From Synechococcus elongatus PCC 11801 (GTDB taxonomy: Bacteria > Cyanobacteriota > Cyanobacteriia > Synechococcales > Synechococcaceae), in contig NZ_CP030139.2 in NCBI RefSeq assembly GCF_003846445.2, positions 1,364,001 through 1,428,000 of the forward strand: a stretch of DNA of 64,000 bases. Direction: 5' to 3'. The position numbers and the translations under genes are program-made. The notes under the pieces are model-generated. The model did no database searches and had not been told where the DNA came from. It saw nothing but the letters and a program-made list of their open reading frames with translations. Positions 39,400 through 48,047 of the stretch are shown one piece after another (positions within the stretch are counted from its first letter, which is position 1; every line of letters begins with the position of its first letter).

Positions 39400-39609
39400 C
39401 TAGCGATCGCGTCTTGCTTGGCGAATCATTTCAATAATCATGCCTGATCCAGCACCCAGCAATCCCCACAGATAGGGCATGTAGGAAACTAAGCGCCGAT
39501 AATAAGCAGAGGCATAGACTTCAAACTCGGCAGAGGTCAAAGTCTTGCCAAAAATATAGCCACAAATTGCGCAAAGCATTCCTGCATAAATCACGGAACT
39601 CCAGCGCAT
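39400..39609 (-). CDS. small membrane protein co-translated with the RND pump
   Basis: 69 residues with two membrane segments (VIYAGMLCAICGYIFG and YMPYLWGLLGAGSGMIIEMI), a short Tyr-rich loop and a basic tail (RQARRDR). No known family. A strong ribosome binding site AAAGGAG (39617-39623) overlaps the stop codon of the pump gene and lies seven bases from the ATG, so translation is almost certainly linked to the pump. E. coli AcrB has a small membrane partner, AcrZ; this could be an unrelated analogue, but there is no sequence similarity to support that. Confidence 0.78.
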   Translation of the reverse strand: MRWSSVIYAGMLCAICGYIFGKTLTSAEFEVYASAYYRRLVSYMPYLWGLLGAGSGMIIEMIRQARRDR

Positions 39610-39616
39610 CACATCG

Positions 39617-39623
39617 CTCCTTT
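39617..39623 (-). promoter_or_regulatory. ribosome binding site overlapping the pump stop codon
   Basis: AAAGGAG on the minus strand. Its first two A residues belong to the TAA stop of the RND pump gene. Spacing to ATG 39609 is seven bases, which fixes that start and implies coupled translation. Confidence 0.8.
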
Positions 39624-42600
39624 ACGAAGTCAACTCAGGTTGGTTGGAATCTGATGCATGTCGCTTTGAACTGAAGAAACGCCGCGTGATCGACTTCAAA
39701 ATCACATAGTTGGCAGGCACAATCAGCAAGCTCAAGACAGTTGCAACCAATAGACCACCGAATACGACAGTCCCAAGCGACCAGCGACTAGCTGCACCCG
39801 CCCCTTGGGCAATCACTAAGGGGAAGAAGCCAATCAAGCTAGAAATAGCTGTCATCACAATTGGGCGGAATCGCAGTTTGGCTGCTTCCATCGCTGCCTC
39901 TGTAAAAGTGGCACCTTTGGCAACCGCTTCGTTGGCGTAGTCAACAATCAAAATGGCGTTTTTAGAAGCCAAGCCAATCAACATCACCAAGCCGACTTGG
40001 GCATAGACATCCAGAGGGATGCCACGCAGGTTGAGGAACACCAAGGCGCCCAAAATTGCCAGTGGGACAGTAAGCAGAATGATGAGTGGGTCGACATAGC
40101 TTTCGTACAGTGCCGCAAGCACAAGGAAGACAACCACAATCCCAAGGGCAAAGATCAACGGCGCTAGTGCACCTGCTGACACCTCTTCCCGAGCCAAGCC
40201 AATCAGGCCACTTCCAAAGCGTTGGAAGTTGGCTTTTGCGAAAGCATCCTTGAGGCCTTGAATGATTTGACCCGTACTTACGCCAGGAGCAGCAAAGCTA
40301 TCAACTTCAATTGAACGGAACAAGTTGTAGTGAGTAATGTAGAGCGGACCAACCTGTTGCCGAATTGTCAGGAACTCAGACAGTGGCACCGTTTGGCCTG
40401 TGCGCGATCGCACGTAGATCTGCTTCAGAGAGTCGGGCGTAGCGCGGAAGTTGTTGTCGGCTTGAATGTAGACCTGATAGGAACGGCCAAATTGGGTGAT
40501 TTGGTTGACGTACTGACCACCCATGTAGCTGCCGAGTGTTTGTAAGGCTTGACCAAAGTCAATATCCAGAGCCGCAAGGCGATCGCGATCGACGTCAATT
40601 TCAATTTGTGGTGAGTTGGCAGTAAACGGTGTAAAGGTCTGCCGTGTGATTGGATTTTCACGGGCAAGACCAATAATTTTGTTAACGGATTCGAGGAACT
40701 GACTGACAGTCAGAGCACCACCCGTTTGGTCTGTGACCAAGAATTGAACACCACCATAGGCTGCAAAGCCAGGAATCGCTGGGGGCAACACCGTCCGAAC
40801 TTGTGCCTCAGAGATTCCCTCAAACATCTTTTGATTGATGCGCGCCACAATCGCTTCCGCAGATTGATCAGCTGCCTTGCGTTCATCCCAAGGTTTCAGC
40901 GAAGCGAAATAAATGCCGAGGTTGTTGCCCTGTCCAATAAAACTAAAGCCGCTAATGACTGCTGTTGAGGTCACAGAAGGCTCAGTCTCTAGGATGCGCT
41001 GAATCTTCTGCCCAACGTCTTGCGTGAAGTTCAGTGGTGCCCCTTCAGGACCAATAATCAGACCCAAGAAGTAACCTTGGTCTTCAGTGGGTACAAAGCC
41101 TGTCGGTGTTGTTGTGAATAACCAGCCCGTCAAGGCAAGCCCAGCAGCAAATAAAGCGATAACCAAGAACTTAAGGCGATCGATAATCTCGAGCAGCTTG
41201 GAATAGACAATCCGTACTCTGTCAAATCCAGCGTTGAAGAGATTAAAGAACTTTCCAAGTAATCCTTTGCGCTCTTTCGCCGGCCTCAGGAGTAAGGCAC
41301 TCATCGTGGGCGAGAACGTCAGCGCGTTAAACGTCGAAATGAGAATTGTAAAAGTCAGCGTTAGTGCGAACTGCTGGTAGATTCGTCCGGTTGCCCCAGG
41401 GAAAAAGGCGACAGGCAGGAAAACCGCAAAGAGAACGACAGACGTTGCGATAACAGCGCCGAACAGGATATCCATTGCCTCAATCGAGGCTTCAAGGGGC
41501 GTTTTCCCTTCCTCAATCTTTTCTGTGATGGCTTCAACCACCACGATCGCATCATCAACGACCAAGCCGGTTGCTAGAACCAGACCAAACAATGTCAACA
41601 GGTTGATCGAGAAGCCAAAGGCCTGAATGAAAGCTAGCGTCCCAACCAACGAGACAGGAATCGCGATCGCTGGAATCAGCGTGGTTCGCCAATCCTGCAA
41701 GAAAACAAAGATGACAAGAATAACCAGAGAAATAGCCTGAACCAGCGTCACCAACACTTCTGACAGAGAAGCATTGACAAAGTCCGTGACGTCGAAGACG
41801 AGCTTGCCTTCTAGCCCAGGCGGGAACTGTTGTTCCAGAATTGCCAGTTGTTCACGAATCCCATTCGCAACATCGATCGCGTTACTGCCTGGTAGCTGAT
41901 AAATCGCCAGACCGACCCCAGGACGGCCATCCGCCGTCAATGTCACGGCATAGCTCTGTGCGCCCTCTTCAGCACGACCGACATCACGAACTCGCACAAG
42001 CGAACCATCTTCGCCCGTCTTGAGAACGACATTATTGAATTGCTCAACGGTCGAGAGCTGACCTTGTCCCTGTAAGCGCAAGATGAACGTATAGGCTTGG
42101 CTCTCATTGACCGGCGGGCCACCCACTTGCCCCACCGGGATAATTTGGTTTTGACTCTGCAGGGCATTCGCGACATTTTCAGCCGTGAGCCCATAGCTGG
42201 CCAGACGGTTGGGATCCAGCCACAGCCGCATGGAATATTCCAAGTTGCCGAAAAGGTTGGCTTGTCCAACCCCTTTCACACGGGCTAGAGCAGGCTGAAC
42301 ATAGAGACTGAGATAGTTACTAATGAACTGTGCGTCATACTCTCCCGTGGGTGACGAGAAAGTATAAAACTGCAGAATAGAGGGAGAGGACTGTGTAACT
42401 GAGATCCCTTGTTGCTGAACCGCTTGAGGTAGCTGAGGAATTGCAATACTCACCAAGTTGTTCACATCAACTTGAGCGAGATCTGGCGATCGCGTCGGGT
42501 CGAAATAGACCTGAATCGAGCTTTGGCCGATCGCACTTGTTGAGGTGATGTATTCCATCCCCTCAACCCCGTTGATCTGATTCTCCAGCACTGAAGTGAC

Positions 42601-42792
42601 AGTATTTTCAACCGTTTCAGCATCAGCACCTACATAAGTTGCTGAGACTTGAATTTGGGGAGGAGCAATATCCGGTAACTGCTCAATCGGGAGGAGCGGC
42701 AAACAAACCAGACCTCCCAAGGTAATCAGGATGGAGCAGACCGTTGTTAACACTGGCCGCTTGATGAAGACATTGGCGATCGATAGCAACAT
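39622..42792 (-). CDS. RND efflux pump, HAE1 family (AcrB/MexB-like)
   Basis: Inner-membrane proton-driven drug exporter of 1056 residues, the family's usual length. It begins with a helix after FIKRPVLTTVCSILITLGGL, has two large periplasmic loops and 12 helices. The proton-relay residues are present: the Asp pair in TGLVVDDAIVVVEA (helix 4) and Lys in GLASKNAILIVDYANEA (helix 10). LPGSNAIDVANGI and GVGQANLFGN are typical porter-domain motifs. The adaptor gene lies 20 bases upstream; no outer-membrane TolC gene is here, so the trimer must use one encoded elsewhere. HIP1 copies are rare in the gene (about four). Substrate range is unknown. Confidence 0.95.
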   Translation of the reverse strand: MLLSIANVFIKRPVLTTVCSILITLGGLVCLPLLPIEQLPDIAPPQIQVSATYVGADAETVENTVTSVLENQINGVEGMEYITSTSAIGQSSIQVYFDPTRSPDLAQVDVNNLVSIAIPQLPQAVQQQGISVTQSSPSILQFYTFSSPTGEYDAQFISNYLSLYVQPALARVKGVGQANLFGNLEYSMRLWLDPNRLASYGLTAENVANALQSQNQIIPVGQVGGPPVNESQAYTFILRLQGQGQLSTVEQFNNVVLKTGEDGSLVRVRDVGRAEEGAQSYAVTLTADGRPGVGLAIYQLPGSNAIDVANGIREQLAILEQQFPPGLEGKLVFDVTDFVNASLSEVLVTLVQAISLVILVIFVFLQDWRTTLIPAIAIPVSLVGTLAFIQAFGFSINLLTLFGLVLATGLVVDDAIVVVEAITEKIEEGKTPLEASIEAMDILFGAVIATSVVLFAVFLPVAFFPGATGRIYQQFALTLTFTILISTFNALTFSPTMSALLLRPAKERKGLLGKFFNLFNAGFDRVRIVYSKLLEIIDRLKFLVIALFAAGLALTGWLFTTTPTGFVPTEDQGYFLGLIIGPEGAPLNFTQDVGQKIQRILETEPSVTSTAVISGFSFIGQGNNLGIYFASLKPWDERKAADQSAEAIVARINQKMFEGISEAQVRTVLPPAIPGFAAYGGVQFLVTDQTGGALTVSQFLESVNKIIGLARENPITRQTFTPFTANSPQIEIDVDRDRLAALDIDFGQALQTLGSYMGGQYVNQITQFGRSYQVYIQADNNFRATPDSLKQIYVRSRTGQTVPLSEFLTIRQQVGPLYITHYNLFRSIEVDSFAAPGVSTGQIIQGLKDAFAKANFQRFGSGLIGLAREEVSAGALAPLIFALGIVVVFLVLAALYESYVDPLIILLTVPLAILGALVFLNLRGIPLDVYAQVGLVMLIGLASKNAILIVDYANEAVAKGATFTEAAMEAAKLRFRPIVMTAISSLIGFFPLVIAQGAGAASRWSLGTVVFGGLLVATVLSLLIVPANYVILKSITRRFFSSKRHASDSNQPELTS

Positions 42793-42812
42793 GATCGTTT
42801 CCCAGCACAGTG

Positions 42813-43946
42813 TTAGCGAGCGGTATTGGTAGTTTGAGGCTGAACAGCCGCTTTGTCCGTGAGGCTGAGCAGGTTGGTCGTCGCGACCGTCTCACCAGGC
42901 TTTAGGCCTGCTCGAATTTGATAGCGATTATTAAAAATCGAACCTAGCTCGACTTTTTGTTGACGAACTTGGAATTGACCGGGGCTATTGGGCTTGGGCT
43001 CCACCACATAGACAAAGTTGACCCCTGCCAAGGGACTGACCGCTTGGGTCGGTACGAGCACGGCATCCTTACGATCCCAGACAATTTCAGCCTGAACAAT
43101 CTGTCCATTCCGAATTAAGCCATCGGGATTAGGAACCACAACCTTCACAAGGACAGTCTGTAAATTCTCTTGGACCACGGGCGAGACGAAATCAACCGCA
43201 CCCGTTGCCAAGATCCGCTTCGAGAAAGGATCCAACAGTTTGACAGGTTGGCCTTTGCGCAGCTGAGGAATCCGTGTCGTTGGAACAGGGATGTTAATGA
43301 AGAGTTGATTATTGACAGTAATCGTCGTCAGCTCATCACCGGTCTCAACAAAGTCACCAACTTTGAGTCGAATATCTCCCACTAGACCATTAATGGGTGC
43401 GCGAACAGTCTTGTATTGGACATTGACCGATTTGGCGACAGCATTTTCCCGAGCTGCTTTCAGTTGAGCTTGGGCGGTTTCAAGATCCCGACGGGCATTG
43501 TCCAAATTCTGTAAAGGCACAACCCCCTGATCTGCAAGAAACTTCTGGCGTTCAAAGGTGATTTTGGCATCGCGAAGCTGAGCCTCTTGGCGGGCAACTT
43601 CTGCTTGGGCAGCAGCAACATCCGCCTCGACTTGCTCGGAATCGAGTACAAACATCGGCTGGCCCACAGTCACCGTCTGGCCGGGTTGAACAGCGACGCT
43701 GACAATTCGACCCTGAATTTGGGGACGGAGAATGGTCTGCTCAGTCGCTTCCAGAGCACCCAGATACTCCGTCAGGTCGTTGACCGTTTCGAGTGTTGCT
43801 TTCGTGACGTCAACCGGTAAAGCAGGTGGCCCCTGTTGTGCCCCGGGTTGCCGACCTTGACAGCTGACGACACCCATCAGCACGATGCTGGCAGCCCCCC
43901 AGCTCGTGAGACGCCGGAGATGACGGGATCCGGGCAGTACAGCCAT
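42813..43946 (-). CDS. RND efflux periplasmic adaptor lipoprotein (AcrA/MexA-like)
   Basis: 377 residues. The signal peptide ends in the lipobox VVSC with Cys29 as the lipidated residue, so it is anchored to a membrane and faces the periplasm. Barrel-sandwich and hairpin segments follow: TILRPQIQGRIVSVAVQPGQ, an alpha-helical hairpin (AQAEVARQEAQLRDAKITFE ... ARRDLETAQAQLKAAREN), and TVRAPINGLVGDIRLKVGDF. It bridges the pump to an outer-membrane channel. It is the first gene of the three-gene efflux operon. Confidence 0.95.
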   Translation of the reverse strand: MAVLPGSRHLRRLTSWGAASIVLMGVVSCQGRQPGAQQGPPALPVDVTKATLETVNDLTEYLGALEATEQTILRPQIQGRIVSVAVQPGQTVTVGQPMFVLDSEQVEADVAAAQAEVARQEAQLRDAKITFERQKFLADQGVVPLQNLDNARRDLETAQAQLKAARENAVAKSVNVQYKTVRAPINGLVGDIRLKVGDFVETGDELTTITVNNQLFINIPVPTTRIPQLRKGQPVKLLDPFSKRILATGAVDFVSPVVQENLQTVLVKVVVPNPDGLIRNGQIVQAEIVWDRKDAVLVPTQAVSPLAGVNFVYVVEPKPNSPGQFQVRQQKVELGSIFNNRYQIRAGLKPGETVATTNLLSLTDKAAVQPQTTNTAR

Positions 43947-44301
43947 TGCTCACTCTTAGGTCACACGACAGAGGCGGTGCCATTACTGTAGCCAAGCCCT
44001 CTAGGGACTTCCAGTGACTTACACCGATTCTGATGGATTCTAGCAGCCGAAAATTGCCTAATCAGTGGATGCTGTAAAGCTTCTAGATTTTTTGAGCAGC
44101 GATTGCGCCTCTCTGTTTCCAGCACTACTAGAAGCGTGAGAAAGCCCGACAAGCGGCAATAGTTGTTTTTGAGGGTCACAATCTGAACCCTCGAGCGTTC
44201 AACTCAGGCCGATCGCTGGGCTGTAGCACTAGGTCTCAGCCGCAAGCCCTGAAACGTGGCGACACAATTCCCCTAAAGAAAATATTTTGATCTACGCTTA
44301 G
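43947..44301. other. 355-base spacer upstream of the RND operon
   Basis: No convincing coding region. A TGCTAGAAT extended -10 element on the minus strand (44037-44045) could drive the efflux operon with a leader of ~85 bases. A CCCTAA/TTTAGG pair around 44275-44302 lies just after the tRNA and might act in its 3' end formation, but it lacks a T tract. No TetR- or MarR-type repressor gene accompanies the operon. Confidence 0.4.
44037..44045 (-). promoter_or_regulatory. possible extended -10 promoter of the RND operon
   Basis: TGCTAGAAT on the minus strand, with a weak CTGATT 17 bases upstream as -35. The identical nine bases precede the tRNA-His gene. This is inferred from sequence alone. 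Confidence 0.3.
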
Positions 44302-44375
44302 GGCGAACGAGGGGACTCGAACCCCCGAATGGCGGAACCACAATCCGCTGCCTTAACCACTTGGCTACGCTCGCC
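44302..44375 (-). tRNA. tRNA-His (anticodon GTG)
   Basis: Cloverleaf on the minus strand. The acceptor strands are GCGAGCG and CGTTCGC (one G-U) with an extra 5' G (44375) facing C73 (44302), the tRNA-His hallmark. The D arm contains TAGCCAAGTGGTTAAGGCA. The anticodon arm is GCGGA-TTGTGGT-TCCGC with anticodon GTG, and the T arm GGGGGTTCGAGTCCCC. CCA is not encoded. No intron. Confidence 0.97.
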
Positions 44376-44386
44376 ATCGGTTAAGT

Positions 44387-44395
44387 ATTCTAGCA
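44387..44395 (-). promoter_or_regulatory. possible extended -10 promoter of tRNA-His
   Basis: TGCTAGAAT on the minus strand, about 12 bases before the mature tRNA 5' end; no clear -35. Position is right for transcription starting a few bases upstream of the tRNA. Confidence 0.35.
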
Positions 44396-44412
44396 CTTTC
44401 CCGTGAGGAATA

Positions 44413-44916
44413 ATGCCCGGCAAGCTTCTAGAACCTCCATCGCCTCCCATAGCTCCGCCCAACTGTTCGTGCTGGCGGTGTGCTTGGTGGCTGGCAGGGG
44501 GATCTGTTGCTCTCGGGGCGATTGCCTTAGCACTGACCAATCCCTCACGCGATCAGTACGGCCAGTTTGCAGCCGCGACTAGTCAGCGACTGGTGCAACA
44601 AGAGGTCTGTGCCCGCTTAGAGTCTTTCAAGCTCCAGCACTTGCAACAACTCTGCGATCGCATCGGGCAGAAAGCTGGGGATCAGATGGCGCAGTGGGTG
44701 TTGCAGTCGAGCAATCGCCATGACTTTTTCTTGCTGAGCATCTATGAGACTCGGTTGTCCATGCGATCGATCCTTCAAAATTCAGAAGCGCCGGACTGGA
44801 GTCTTGAATTCAAGAGTCTTGGAGCTTTGTCAGGGTTTAGTCTCTTGCAAGTGGATTGGAAAACTGACACTGCAGTGAAGGCTAGTCCCGCTTCAGAGGG
44901 CAAATTAGAACGGTAG
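44413..44916 (+). CDS. DUF4359 domain protein
   Basis: 167 residues. After a Pro-rich N terminus comes one membrane segment (WLAGGSVALGAIALALTNPS), probably an anchor. The DUF4359-type block then follows (TNPSRDQYGQFAAATSQRLV, QQEVCARLESFKLQHLQQLC). The C-terminal part contains RHDFFLLSIYETRLSMRSIL. This small cyanobacterial family has no assigned function. It is divergent from the tRNA gene and 67 bases ahead of the Nif11-type gene. Confidence 0.7.
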   Translation: MPGKLLEPPSPPIAPPNCSCWRCAWWLAGGSVALGAIALALTNPSRDQYGQFAAATSQRLVQQEVCARLESFKLQHLQQLCDRIGQKAGDQMAQWVLQSSNRHDFFLLSIYETRLSMRSILQNSEAPDWSLEFKSLGALSGFSLLQVDWKTDTAVKASPASEGKLER

Positions 44917-44983
44917 AGAGCTCTCGACGGCTAGATTACTGCAGCAGAGGGGGCTGACGTCGACACTGAGAGCAGTGAAATAT

Positions 44984-45274
44984 ATGTCATCTGATCAAGT
45001 CCTCCGATTTTTGGAAGACGCCGCCATTTCCAAAGAACTCCGCGATAAATTTTCTGCCGTGAGCGATGCGAGTGAATTTTTGCTGGTCGCGCAGCGATCG
45101 GGCTATGCCTTTACCAGTGAAGAGTTCATCCATACAATCGCTGAATTGAGCAAAGACGTGCCCATCCGCCGCCAAACCGGAGTGTGGCGCTGGCTCCGCA
45201 CCATTCATAACCCGATGGAACTCGAACGGCAGCGGCGCTCCCAAAGTTCTACCCCAACCGAGGATTGGCTGTAA
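44984..45274 (+). CDS. Nif11-type domain peptide
   Basis: 96 residues from ATG 44984 (another start three codons upstream). The N-terminal ~55 match the Nif11 leader fold: MSSDQVLRFLEDAAISKELR, a DASEFLLVAQRSGYAFTSEE block, and IAELSK. The C-terminal ~40 are basic and Trp/Arg-rich (RRQTGVWRWLRTIH). Nif11 domains serve either as leaders of modified peptides or as small stand-alone proteins near nif genes. There is no double-glycine cleavage site, no Cys/Ser/Thr-rich core and no modification enzyme nearby, so a stand-alone role is more likely. Confidence 0.72.
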   Translation: MSSDQVLRFLEDAAISKELRDKFSAVSDASEFLLVAQRSGYAFTSEEFIHTIAELSKDVPIRRQTGVWRWLRTIHNPMELERQRRSQSSTPTEDWL

Positions 45275-45303
45275 GTCCCCTTGCGAGTCGTCGTGGCATT
45301 ACC

Positions 45304-46932
45304 TTAAACCTCGATCGGTTCTTGTCCAGCAACGACAGGTGCTACCGATCGCAGCATCAGCTCCGGATGGTCTTCTTCGATTTGCCGCAAGTTCCATTCA
45401 TTTTTGAACAGCAGTACGGGGCGTCCCCACGTGTCTTTCACCGTGGTGGTATTGAATAGCCGACCCACTTTTTCCAGCACATCCCAGCCGCCTTCTACCC
45501 AGCGAGCTACCGTAAACGGCAGGGGTTCTAGCAGTGTTTCAACGCCATATTCACTTTCCAGGCGATATTGCACGACTTCGAGCTGGAGTTGACCGACAGC
45601 CGCCAGAATTGGGTCGCGTTTGGCGCTATCCGCCGAATACATGATCTGGACTGCGCCCTCTTCCCGTAGCTCTGACACTCCTTTGCGGAAGGGCTTGAAC
45701 TTGGAGGGGTTCGGGTTGCGTAGGTGGGCAAAAATTTCCGGAGAGAAGCAGGGAATGCCGTCATATTCCAGGCGTTTGCCGGTGTAGATCGTGTCGCCGA
45801 TCGCAAACATCCCAGGGTTATTCAGACCAATCACGTCGCCCGGATAGGCATCATCCAGCACTTCTCGATCTTGGCCAAACAGTTTCTGCGGACGAGAGAG
45901 ACGTAAGGTGCGGCCACTACGGGCATGTTGCACCGTCATGTCTTTCTCAAACTTGCCGGTGCAAACTCGCACGAAGGCAATGCGATCGCGGTGGCGCGGA
46001 TCCATGTTGGCTTGCAACTTGAAGACAAAGCCGCTGAACTCGGGATAGTCCGGCTCCATTTCCCCAACGCTGCTACGGCGTGCCCCTGGCTTGAGGGCGT
46101 AGTCCAAGAAGGCTTCGAGGAACAGCTCCACACCAAAGTTGGTCATGGCACTGCCCCAGAACACGGGCGTCAGTTGACCAGCGTGAATCGCCTCGAGGTC
46201 AAACTCTGTACCAACGCCTTCCAGTAGCTCCAGTTCGTCTTGCAGCTGTTGGAACAGATCCGGCTCAATCAATTCTTTTAACTGAGGATCACCCCAATCG
46301 AAGGTCGTGTCCTTGGCCTGTCGCTTGCCATGAACGCTGCGCTCAAACAGGTGCACCTGTTGTTTACGGCGATCGAAGACACCCCGAAAGCGATCGCCCG
46401 AGCCGATCGGCCAGTTGACGGCGTAGGTCTGTAGCCCTAGCTCCTGCTCAATTTCATCCAGCAGTTCCAGCGGCTCACGCCCCGGCCGATCCATCTTGTT
46501 GAAGAAGGTGAAAATCGGGATGTTGCGCATCCGGCAGACTTCAAAGAGCTTGCGGGTTTGCGGTTCCAGACCCTTGGCCGCGTCCTCCAGCATCACCGCG
46601 TTATCAGCCGCTGCTAGGGTGCGATAGGTATCTTCACTAAAGTCTTGGTGACCCGGCGTATCGAGTAGGTTGATCGTGCAGTCGTGATAGTTGAACTGCA
46701 GCACCGTCGAAGTAATCGAAATCCCCCGCTGTTTCTCCAGCTCCATCCAGTCGGAGGTAGCTGCCCGCTGACTACGCTTCGCCTTGACCGCGCCGGCTTC
46801 TTGAATCGCCCCCCCGTACAGCAGCAGCTTCTCAGTTAGCGTTGTTTTACCCGCATCAGGGTGAGAAATGATGGCGAAATTACGGCGCTGCTGGACAGCT
46901 TCTTGAATTTCTTTTTGAAGGTCACTGACCAT
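45304..46932 (-). CDS. prfC: peptide chain release factor 3
   Basis: Translational GTPase that recycles RF1/RF2 from the ribosome. The 542-residue chain has the G motifs [20 protein letters not shown] (G1), [12 protein letters not shown] (G2), [18 protein letters not shown] (G3) and FFNKMDR (G4). Later, [11 protein letters not shown] and the RF3-specific C-terminal domain separate it from EF-G. ATG 46932 ([19 protein letters not shown]) is preferred over a start 15 codons earlier. Confidence 0.95.
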   Translation of the reverse strand: MVSDLQKEIQEAVQQRRNFAIISHPDAGKTTLTEKLLLYGGAIQEAGAVKAKRSQRAATSDWMELEKQRGISITSTVLQFNYHDCTINLLDTPGHQDFSEDTYRTLAAADNAVMLEDAAKGLEPQTRKLFEVCRMRNIPIFTFFNKMDRPGREPLELLDEIEQELGLQTYAVNWPIGSGDRFRGVFDRRKQQVHLFERSVHGKRQAKDTTFDWGDPQLKELIEPDLFQQLQDELELLEGVGTEFDLEAIHAGQLTPVFWGSAMTNFGVELFLEAFLDYALKPGARRSSVGEMEPDYPEFSGFVFKLQANMDPRHRDRIAFVRVCTGKFEKDMTVQHARSGRTLRLSRPQKLFGQDREVLDDAYPGDVIGLNNPGMFAIGDTIYTGKRLEYDGIPCFSPEIFAHLRNPNPSKFKPFRKGVSELREEGAVQIMYSADSAKRDPILAAVGQLQLEVVQYRLESEYGVETLLEPLPFTVARWVEGGWDVLEKVGRLFNTTTVKDTWGRPVLLFKNEWNLRQIEEDHPELMLRSVAPVVAGQEPIEV

Positions 46933-47038
46933 GCGGAAACCGAGCGAATGCGGGAGGAGCCAAACCCATTTTCGCATCTGGTCTGCGTCACAATTGATTC
47001 GCTAGGCTGAAACGACGCCTTGCACGGCTCCTCAGCCT

Positions 47039-47644
47039 ATGTCGTTTCAGCCCCTCGATCGCGCCTTGAAAGAATGGCCTGCGGCGATCGCTGCTCTCGC
47101 GAGCGGTCAGTCCATCCTGTTGTTGCGAAAGGGCGGTATCCAAGAACCTCAGGGTCAGTTTCAGCCAGCAACGACATCTGTTTGGTTACTGCCAAGTTTT
47201 GAGCATCAACAACCGGCAGCCTTACGAGTTCCGGCGGACGCGATCGCCCATGAGCAACCTACCCAAGTAGACCTATCCCTCTGGGCTGAAATTAGCCAAG
47301 CAATCGCCCTGCCAACAGACTTTCCGCTTGCCGAATTGAGTCACCAAACCGTTTGGAGCGAGGAGTTTTTAGAACAGCGTCGACAGTGGAAGCCTGAACG
47401 TCCACTTTGGCTTTTGGCGCTGCGAACCTATCGCGTGCCAGAATCGCGATCGCTGCCTTGGCAGGCGTCCTATCGCGGCTGTCGCTCTTGGATCACGTTG
47501 GTGGAACCTGTGTCGCGGCAAGGTTCAGAGCCCGTGTTGAGCGATCGTGCTTTTCAAGACCAGTGGCAGGCGATCGCCGAAATTCTGCAGCGTGGAGGAC
47601 TTGCGTCCAATGGACTATCAACAACAGCTCTCGCATCTGATTGA
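47039..47644 (+). CDS. DUF1802 family protein
   Basis: 201 residues. The recognisable N terminus reads ALKEWPAAIAALASGQSILL followed by RKGGI, and then FWLLPS-like VWLLPSFEHQ. The family is uncharacterised but widespread in cyanobacteria and some other bacteria. The middle segment is Pro- and Trp-rich (WKPERPLWLLALRTYRVPES). The next gene starts inside its last 35 bases in another frame, pointing to translational coupling. Divergent from prfC by 106 bases. Confidence 0.75.
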   Translation: MSFQPLDRALKEWPAAIAALASGQSILLLRKGGIQEPQGQFQPATTSVWLLPSFEHQQPAALRVPADAIAHEQPTQVDLSLWAEISQAIALPTDFPLAELSHQTVWSEEFLEQRRQWKPERPLWLLALRTYRVPESRSLPWQASYRGCRSWITLVEPVSRQGSEPVLSDRAFQDQWQAIAEILQRGGLASNGLSTTALASD

Positions 47645-48035
47645 GCAGCAGTCTGATCCAGAATTGCAGTTTCGCCTCAGTAGCTTGGCTCCTGTCTTGC
47701 TGGCTACGGCTGAGTCCTTGGGGCAGTACCACTTCTACGTGCCAACGAGTGCCAAAGGAGACTGGGTAGTCACAACTTACCGCCGCAAAGAGGAGACCAA
47801 GCGGGTGCTGGAAGTCTTCAGTCGGCGTCAAATGGCAAGCGATCGCTGCCAATCAGCTACAGAAACAGTGGCTGCGATCGGGGCGATCGAGCTGATTCTG
47901 AGCCTGTTGGTTGAGGATATCGATTCTCTAGTGGCCTACCGCTCTGACGACAGCTCAGGACTGGAATTAACGAAAGTAGCCTTAGCAACAAGGATTCAGG
48001 CTTTGACTAACCAGAGCCCCGGACTATTTGCTTAG
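47610..48035 (+). CDS. conserved hypothetical protein coupled to the DUF1802 gene
   Basis: 141 residues starting MDYQQQLSHLIEQQSDPELQ. It is soluble, mostly helical at both ends, with a central beta-like portion (GQYHFYVPTSAKGDWVVTTY). No family recognised. It overlaps the DUF1802 gene by 35 bases in a different frame and ends 12 bases from the convergent prenyl synthase gene. Confidence 0.65.
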   Translation: MDYQQQLSHLIEQQSDPELQFRLSSLAPVLLATAESLGQYHFYVPTSAKGDWVVTTYRRKEETKRVLEVFSRRQMASDRCQSATETVAAIGAIELILSLLVEDIDSLVAYRSDDSSGLELTKVALATRIQALTNQSPGLFA

Positions 48036-48047
48036 GTCCAGCTGTCA

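Noticed and set aside
43961-44179. 72-codon minus-strand frame in the spacer upstream of the RND operon
   Set aside because: No ribosome binding site or domain, peptide of mixed composition; more likely leader and promoter DNA.
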